Shown: piece after piece, positions 56,216 to 64,000 of the stretch
Layout of the letters: each line of letters opens with the position of its first letter
How positions within the stretch are numbered: the stretch's first letter is position 1
DNA from: Enoplolaimus lenunculus
Taxonomy: Eukaryota > Nematoda > Enoplea > Enoplida > Thoracostomopsidae
Direction of reading: 5' to 3'
Length of the DNA: 64,000 nt
Assembly: GCA_030248215.1 (NCBI GenBank)
Contig: JASANG010002731.1
Coordinates: 94,246-158,245 of the forward strand
The notes under the pieces: model-generated
The model's database searches: none
What the model saw: only the letters and a program-made list of their open reading frames with translations
Told to the model about the DNA's origin: nothing
Position numbers and translations under genes: made by a program

Positions 56216-56784
56216 CTGCTCACAGTGTCTGTGCTGCTCATATATTATTTGTATTTAGTTGCTCATAGTATACTCTGTGAGTAAAGGGTAAGGTTTCCCA
56301 CCAAAGGTACCTTTGTTCGCCATCATATAGTAACCCTGTAAGACCAATAAATATATAAACAAGAAATAATAGAACATTTTATATATAATGATACATCATT
56401 TATTATTATCCACGCGTAATACCAAACAGTGTGGGACTAAATGCGAGCTTATTGGCGTATTGTTGAAATATTAGGCAAACTAAAACACACCGTAATATCG
56501 TTGCCAGAATTTTAGGTTAATTATTTATTATTCGTGTGGCGAATACAGTACTACTATTACTATTACTACTACAGCAGGAAAGATTATTAATAGAAACCTA
56601 GGAAAATTATATACAGCGGATTGTAGAGTCGGCTTGACTCTGTATTGCATGAAATTGGTTTCATGCTTATGACTAGGTTAATAGCTTTAGAAAGAGCTAA
56701 AAATTCAATTGTACAATATTAACAGGTGCGGCGGTACGAGTGCTTGAAGTGGTCCGTGGACACTGTAACGTATTTGTACGGGGT
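56216..56784. other. no recognised feature
   Basis: AT-rich; ATTACTATTACTACTAC simple sequence at 56551. No gene. Confidence 0.3.
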
Positions 56785-57060
56785 CTATGGGTGATTAAGT
56801 TTAAAAATGAAAATTTCTAAAAAGTTAGAATACCATCTGCGTCCAGGATCGGACTTCGAATAGCGGTTTTGATGCAAAGGCTGATGTTTGATCGTGTATA
56901 ATTGAAGCCGTGTCGGCGACCCTGACTTATAACATGGCACCAAAAGTACTTGGGCGTTCTTACTTAATGCTACGTATGCGACATGCTGGTTAGGGTGTGT
57001 AGGGTCAGCACGTACGTTCTCAGGTGAATTTTTCTCATCTTCATACCAGATGAACTTCAT
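56785..57060 (-). CDS. coding-looking stretch, unrecognised product (possible exon or retrocopy)
   Basis: A minus-strand open frame of 91 codons reads like conserved protein (KFIWYEDEKNSPENVRADPT, then HPNQHVAYVALSKNAQVLLV). The last about 15 codons after SDPGRR look non-coding, and a GT lies at the AGATG|GTATTC junction. Immediately upstream on the same strand (about 57069-57222) a second open stretch ends WDPENNLDE in another frame, directly before this one, which suggests a one-base frameshift in a once continuous frame, a decayed copy, or coincidence. I do not recognise the family. Confidence 0.3.
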   Translation of the reverse strand: MKFIWYEDEKNSPENVRADPTHPNQHVAYVALSKNAQVLLVPCYKSGSPTRLQLYTIKHQPLHQNRYSKSDPGRRWYSNFLEIFIFKLNHP

Positions 57061-57367
57061 TCATCTAAGTTATTCTCCGGGTCCCACGTTGCTCTCTCGA
57101 CCCGAACGCTTACCGTTGCGGTTTCGGTACACCGGCGGGTCGTAAACGGTTTGTAATGGCATTTTGGCTTGTTTTCCACCGCGGTTCCATTTATTGGCTA
57201 ACTAATTTGCCAGTTTTTAATTAACAGCCAGGGTCGCTGTTATTTTAGAACTGTTTTTGTTTTGGGCTCATGTTAGATATATGTATGTGTATGTTTATTT
57301 ATTTATTTATATATATGAATATATATGTAAAAATAACGACTCAGCTGTTTAGCATAATGGCTTTTCC

Positions 57368-57581
57368 GGCCCATGAAAAAATCAGGGGCGGAACGTTTTT
57401 CTGTGGGATTGCAATTGAATAATCTTAAGCTTTAGACGAATTGTTTTGCTTGGCTTAGGCTTAGGCTAACGCTTACGCTTATGAATATGCTCATTCTTAC
57501 GCTTAGGCTTCGGATTAGGCTTAGGCTAGGCTTAGAAATATGCTTATAATACTGTTTTGCCACCGTTCTTTTACATTGGCT
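57368..57581. mobile_element. B-family MITE
   Basis: GGCCCATGAAAAAATCAGGG to CCGTTCTTTTACATTGGCT. Two TTAGGC tracts are separated by GAATATGCTCATTCTTACGC. Confidence 0.85.
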
Positions 57582-57927
57582 GATTTTCCAGATACACCTT
57601 CATTCATGTGTAAGGAATATGTCACTGAATAAGGTATATTTTACGCTTGGGTACAACCTTAGATTCGAAACTGCCGATGTCCGGTTTTGCAATTTTTGTC
57701 CAGAGGATTGTAAAAACATTTTCCGTTATAAGCACGCAAACCCGTGCTATACAGACGCGAATTCAAAAGGATGGCATGGTATCGACGCCCTTTAAACCCT
57801 GTTCGTGCTGAAAATTTTTGAGATGCAACAGTCGTGTTTTTTTCAGCTAAACAGGTAAAAAAATTTCGAAGATTACAACACGATTCAAAATATTACTATG
57901 TCTTCGACGCAATTGAACAATTTTTTG

Positions 57928-57949
57928 ATTCACCATTTTTTGCAGTGTA
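57928..57949. mobile_element. A-family solo end
   Basis: TTCACCATTTTTTGCAGTG-TA only; no left partner. It lies about 115 bp before a complete A copy. Confidence 0.7.
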
Positions 57950-58062
57950 GAGACAAAATGTTTAAATTTACCAATTCTTTGGGGGAAGCGGCACGTTGGT
58001 TCTTTTGTAGGACCGATCTTGAACGCTATACTAGTTTACTTTTCTCCACACTGAATGTAAAC

Positions 58063-58198
58063 TACGCTGGAAAAAATGGTGAGTCAAATTGGCTGTATCC
58101 GAAATAGGCTTTTCCTGACTACACAAACAGAGTCAAAATTCGACTCTCAAAGTCTATTTCGCATACAGTCTATTTGACTCACCATTTTTTGCAGTGTA
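58063..58198. mobile_element. A-family MITE, short form
   Basis: TA-CGCTGGAAAAAATGGTGAGT to CACCATTTTTTGCAGTG-TA, with most of the centre deleted. Confidence 0.85.
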
Positions 58199-59581
58199 GT
58201 TATCGTGGCTACATATTTGCAACTCTAGATATATTTCTCCCAAAAATTTTCTCCTGCCTGAAAACTGCGCAATAGTTTTCCATACATTTTGGTTTGACTT
58301 TACATGACTTTATTTCTTTACTACATCATGTTTTTGGCTTTCAAACTGTATATATATGTTTTATTTGCGTTCCAATTTGCATTCAACAACAACCACAGTT
58401 GGATTGCGACACGGCCCAAAATACGTATGCGGAGTGTTCCAGCTTTAATAATATTTAATAATTTATCGATATGAAAGAACGCAAAAAATTTCACACACAC
58501 ACTAATGTTTATTATTTTACTAAGCTTAGGCTTAAGATCAGGCTTAGGCTACTCGTAGGCCTAAGTCTAAGTCTAAGTCTAAGCATATTTTATGAAACCG
58601 GTAATATGCGGGGGGGATTGGTGGTCTTGTGTTATTCCATTTATACAAAGTATCTTTATTTGTAAACAATGCCCCGTGATAATAGCTACAAAATATAGCT
58701 TCGAATTCGATCATTCTTATGGTTCACAAGTGGGCTGTTGCGTGAATATAATGTTAATTTGTTTTGTGGTCTTCTTTTTCGTAGTTTGAGAAGGCAATCT
58801 TTTAGCAAGCCAGCCACAAGGGACCGGGCCGTCCAATTACTTTAAACTTGTGCCACCGGCAAACGCCATTTTTAGCATTGCAATTGAAAAAAAGTTGACA
58901 AAATCATTTTTAGTTTATGCTTTTTAAAGTTTTATTGTTTTAAGCTGAAAAGGATTTGTTTTTGAAATTTTAGAATTTAAGAATTCTACTTATAGCTGAT
59001 GATAATATTACAGTCCAAATACCCAATTTTGAATAGCGTAAAGAAACCAGTTGGTGATTGGTGTGGTAACTTTAAAGCCAGTAAACGAGAGTCTAACTTA
59101 AGAATAAATTTCATTTTTGCTGCAGTGCGTTTCTTACAAATATTGCAGTTTGTGATTGCAATTTGCAATTGCAGTTTGAAGGTTTTTTCATTAATTATTA
59201 ATTGTTAACCATGTGTATGCAGTTGTGACATGCCAAATTTGCAAAACAGAGACGTTTTAGTTGCGAGCAGCTGGGGTAACTGCTCCGTGTTTTAAGGTCG
59301 AGAGTAGAACTCGGATCGTTGCTCCATATACACATGAATACTTGTAGCTTCTGTGTAAGCTTAGATTTTTCAACTATATCCAAAACATTATTGTCTTTGA
59401 TACGTATTTAGGTTTGCTTTTAGTCAAGACCTAAAAGACTTGGAATGTTTATTACTTAGCTAACTTATTACTGAAGCAACAATCTGTAAAATGAGTTGGT
59501 AGGGACGTCTCGGCCTACCGAGGTTGTGTTTTGTTGAGCGACTTATGAGATTAAAGCTGCAGAGCCCGTAGTGAACTCACC
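58199..59581. other. gene-free stretch
   Basis: A short TTAGGC-like patch at 58520-58585 (CTTAGGCTTAAG, CCTAAGTCTAAGTC) has no element ends. ORFs at 58592-59383 lack support. Confidence 0.35.
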
Positions 59582-59768
59582 GGCCCATGTGAACATCTGG
59601 GTCGGAACGTTTATTCTGCGGGACTGCAATAGAATACGCTTAAGCTTCAGACTATTTTTCGCTTAGACTTAGGCTCAGGCTTAGGTGTACCTAAGCTCAT
59701 TTTTACGCTTAGCCTTAGGCTTAAGAATATGCTGATACTTCTGCTGCGGCACTGTTCTATACATTGGA
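59582..59768. mobile_element. B-family MITE
   Basis: GGCCCATGTGAACATCTGGG to GGCACTGTTCTATACATTGG, with CTTAGACTTAGGCTCAGGCT. Confidence 0.85.
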
Positions 59769-59794
59769 CAAGGAACCAAGTTAAAATTTCGGTA

Positions 59795-59995
59795 TCACGA
59801 GCATTCGTCGACCGACAACTCGCCGACCGAGTCCTTTTAATTACGAATTTCATCGACTCGACATTTCGTTACCCATTATACTATGCTTAAGCTTAGGCTT
59901 TAGGCTTACGATTACACTTAGGATTACGCTTAGATTGATTCACAGGTTTTAGAACACTGTTGGGCGACAAATTGTCCGGGCGATCAATGGTCGTA
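59795..59995. mobile_element. P-family repeat
   Basis: GTCGACCGACAACTCGCCGA, ATCGACTCGACATTTCGTTA, TTAAGCTTAGGC tract and GGGCGACAAATTGTCCGGGC; reverse orientation relative to 34216. Confidence 0.65.
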
Positions 59996-60077
59996 GATTC
60001 AAAATTTCTCACCAAAACAGGCTATTATTGATAAAAGTTTAGCAATGTATTTAAATATATTTTAACGGTACATACAG

Positions 60078-61030
<953 letters not shown>

Positions 61031-61057
61031 CCTAATTAAAAAATAGTTTAAAGCTGT

Positions 61058-61562
61058 CACTAGCGGATTTCAAAAAGGGCGGGGGGCGTACACTCCCCCG
61101 TGACAAATTTTTTTGTGTTAAAATGGTAACGTCCCTACCTTACAATTTTTCCCCTCCGAAAATTTTTTGGTGATAAAATGGTAAGGTCCCTCCCTACCTT
61201 ACAATTTTTACCCTCCGAAAATTTTTTGGTGATAAAATGGTAAGGTCCCTCCCTACCTTACAATTTTTGCCCTCCGAAAATTTTTTGGTGATAAAATGGT
61301 AAGGTCCCTCCCTACCTTACAATTTTTACCCTCCGAAAATTTTTTGGTGATAAAATGGTAAGGTTGCTCCCTACCTTACAATTTTTGCCCTCCGAAAATT
61401 TTTTGGTGATAAAATGGTAAGGTCCCTCCCTACCTTACAATTTTTCCCCTCCGAAAATTTTTTGGTGATAAAATGGTAAGGTCCCTCTCTACCTTACAAT
61501 TTTTGCGTTTCATAACATGTGACACCCCGCCCGCCCGTCAAAAATTTTTGGATCCGCCTCTG
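61058..61562. mobile_element. hAT-like MITE carrying a minisatellite
   Basis: CACTAGCGGATTTCAAAAA to TTTTTGGATCCGCCTCTG are inverted ends. The flanks AAAGCTGT (61050-61057) and AAAACTGT (61563-61570) match at 7 of 8 positions, an 8-bp target duplication. Confidence 0.87.
61100..61506. repeat. minisatellite, 59-bp unit, about 7 copies
   Basis: Unit GGTGATAAAATGGTAAGGTC, CCTCCCTACCTTACAATTTT, then CCCTCCGAAAATTTTTT. The spacing is a steady 59 bp. The inner copies are almost identical; the first is diverged. Confidence 0.95.
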
Positions 61563-61860
61563 AAAACTGTATCTTACTCAATTGCAGTCACGCAGAAATA
61601 CATTCTGCCACTGATTTTTACATGGATCAGCGCTTTAAACACTCTACATATCGCAATTGCATAGATAAAATTATACGCAGCGGTATTGCAGAATGCAAAA
61701 CTAACATTGCCAAGTATTACCTGCACACCGGTCGCTAGTTTTAAACTGCAGAACTCATATAAATACTGTTGTTCTAAAGACATTTAGTAGAAAACTAAAA
61801 TATACGAACTTTTCTTTTAGACTGGCAACGTTGAACAAGAGAATTTCCCGATCACATTTC

Positions 61861-61985
61861 CGGCCAATGTAAAGAACAGGGGCGGAACAGTATTATAAGC
61901 ATATTACTAAGCCTAAGCTGGGTAACGAAATGTCGAGTCGATGAAATTCGTAATTAAAAGGCGTTCAGCAAGTTGTCATCATGTT
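61861..61985. repeat. chimera of B left end and P right part
   Basis: GGCCAATGTAAAGAACAGGG and ATAAGCATATTACTAAGCC (B) pass at CCTAAGCTGGG directly into TAACGAAATGTCGAGTCGAT and AATTCGTAATTAAAAGGCG (P). Confidence 0.65.
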
Positions 61986-62021
61986 AGACATCCGAAAAAT
62001 TTTAATTTAGTTCCTTCTCAA

Positions 62022-62070
62022 ATGTATAGAACAGTGCCGCACAGAATTATCCGCATATTCTTAAGCCAGT
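62022..62070. repeat. B-family left-end scrap
   Basis: AAATGTATAGAACAGTGCCG and CGCATATTCTTAAGCC. Confidence 0.5.
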
Positions 62071-62704
62071 TTAAAACTAGCGAGCCAACTTTGGCTTAAG
62101 ATATGGATATAGTTTTGCATCCTGGAAACATAGGAACCAATTTAGAAATTTGATCGATGCAATTGCGATATGTAGCTCAAATTATCGAACTGTAAAAACA
62201 TTCTCGTTTTGCCAGTGTTGCCTGCGTGATCTGCAATAATACAGTTCCACCCCCTGTTCAAAGGCCGGAAATGGATTCGGGAAATACTTTGATGGGACAT
62301 TTTTGGCTTAAAAAGAAAAAAACATATTTTTAGGTTTCTTAAATATTTATTTTAAACACAAAATTGTAAGGCACGAGAGGGACCCTGCAGGTAATCGTTG
62401 GAAAATATTCGGAGGAGTATTGAGTTAGATCGACTTCGTGATATATCTATCCAAGAGAAATGGTTTGCGGAGGGTATGGTGTGGGAGCAAATTTACATTT
62501 TCAGACTGCAATTGAAAGAGCATTTTTCGGAGGCGGGAAAATGCAAAAACGGGGCGGGGTGTCGCATGTTGAACGCAAAAAAATTTTAGAGGCAAAAAGA
62601 CCCTTACCATTTATCACCAAAAATATGGGAGGGGAAAATTTAGTTTCGCGCCGGGCGCCCCGCCCCCTTTTGAGGAGTCCGGGGCCATGACAGGGTTCCT
62701 TCGG
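62071..62704. other. no gene; centre of the long inverted repeat
   Basis: Overlapping ORFs at 62398-62690 are unsupported. A GCGCCGGGCGCCCCGCCCCC patch ends in GGGGCCATGACAGGG near 62695, like a decayed hAT-type end. Confidence 0.35.
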
Positions 62705-63564
<860 letters not shown>

Positions 63565-63586
63565 TTCGTTGATATATTTAACAATC

Positions 63587-63662
63587 TATTTTTTTTTTTT
63601 TCGTTAAAATATTTTTTGATATTTTTTGATAAATTCAATCTATTTTTTTTTTTTTTTTTTTT
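63587..63662. repeat. interrupted poly(T) tracts
   Basis: T-runs of 13 and about 20 separated by TCGTTAAAATATTTTTTGAT. Confidence 0.85.
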
Positions 63663-64000
63663 CGTCTGTCAATCTATTGATAAAGTGTAACAATCTAATG
63701 CTAATGTTCACCTAAGCTAAATTCATAATTTAATAGATTCACCAAATTCCCAAATTCAATAAAAATTCATAATTGATCAGTATATTTTCACCTAGACAAA
63801 TAGCTAATGTTACCCAAAATTCTAACTTCCCAAAATTCTAATGTTCTAATGTTCCCAGAATTATCCATCTAACCAAGCTAATGGAGAGTAAAGTTAGACT
63901 ACCTAGACTGGAAATAGTAAGCATAATACATTCACAGATTCAACCATTCACCATTCACCAAATATTTACAGATTGTTGCTTCACCATTCACTAAACGGAT
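63663..64000. other. AT-rich end of window
   Basis: Short repeated phrases (CTAATGTTC, CCATTCACCA, CCAAAATTCTAA) but no gene or defined element. Confidence 0.35.

Overview
The window looks like AT-rich, non-coding-dominated DNA from an invertebrate animal; the species cannot be named from it. The grounds are a spliced GT-AG gene with small exons, tRNA-derived SINEs, long AT microsatellites, and a very high density of short non-autonomous DNA transposons (MITEs). There are no bacterial operons, rRNA genes, CRISPR arrays or recognisable retroviral or LTR elements.

Region 1 (about 2.0-5.8 kb, + strand) holds the one host gene I can assemble with confidence. It is a CTR/SLC31-family high-affinity copper transporter of six coding exons. 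The exons join in phase to 843 nt (280 residues) and carry the MxxxM motif, the GxxxG motif and the C-terminal HCH. The ORFs at 4316 and 5529 are pieces of it; exons 1, 2, 3 and 5 are too short or too fragmented to show up as long ORFs. A foldback element sits in intron 3, and a hAT-like MITE (family D) in intron 5 ends about 28 bp before the last exon.

Region 2 (about 6-21 kb) is almost entirely MITEs. The families, labelled here for convenience, are: A (TA target site, GAGTCAAATTGACTC palindromes); B, C and P (different termini, all containing TTAGGC/GCCTAA hexamers); D, G and Q (hAT-like, 8-bp target duplications, termini near CAGGG or CAGGCCCG); E (TA-type, termini GACCCGAATAAGAGGGGG); F (TTAA-like, GCCCTATTCACACGTGCAAG); K, L, N, S, T and U (smaller foldback or TIR families). 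A 38-43-bp minisatellite lies at 20.0 kb.

Region 3 (21.8-25.7 kb) contains a 3'-truncated zinc-finger transposase-like gene. It lies between two direct copies of a roughly 290-bp segment that itself straddles a D/E nested-element junction. The layout looks like a block recombined into an older nested MITE.

Region 4 (26-60 kb) has more MITEs, several tRNA-headed SINE copies (29.1, 29.75, 31.6, 44.2, 49.6, 55.9 and 56.1 kb), a 156-bp near-perfect tandem duplication (52.9-53.2 kb), one possible first exon with a signal-peptide-like start (49.33 kb), and one coding-looking stretch on the minus strand (56.8-57.2 kb).

Region 5 (60.0-63.6 kb) is a large inverted repeat with arms of about 0.7-0.85 kb that end at AT microsatellites. 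Its centre includes a B element interrupted by a hAT-type MITE carrying a 59-bp minisatellite. All family assignments rest on termini, target-site duplications and copy-to-copy similarity read by eye; no database was consulted.
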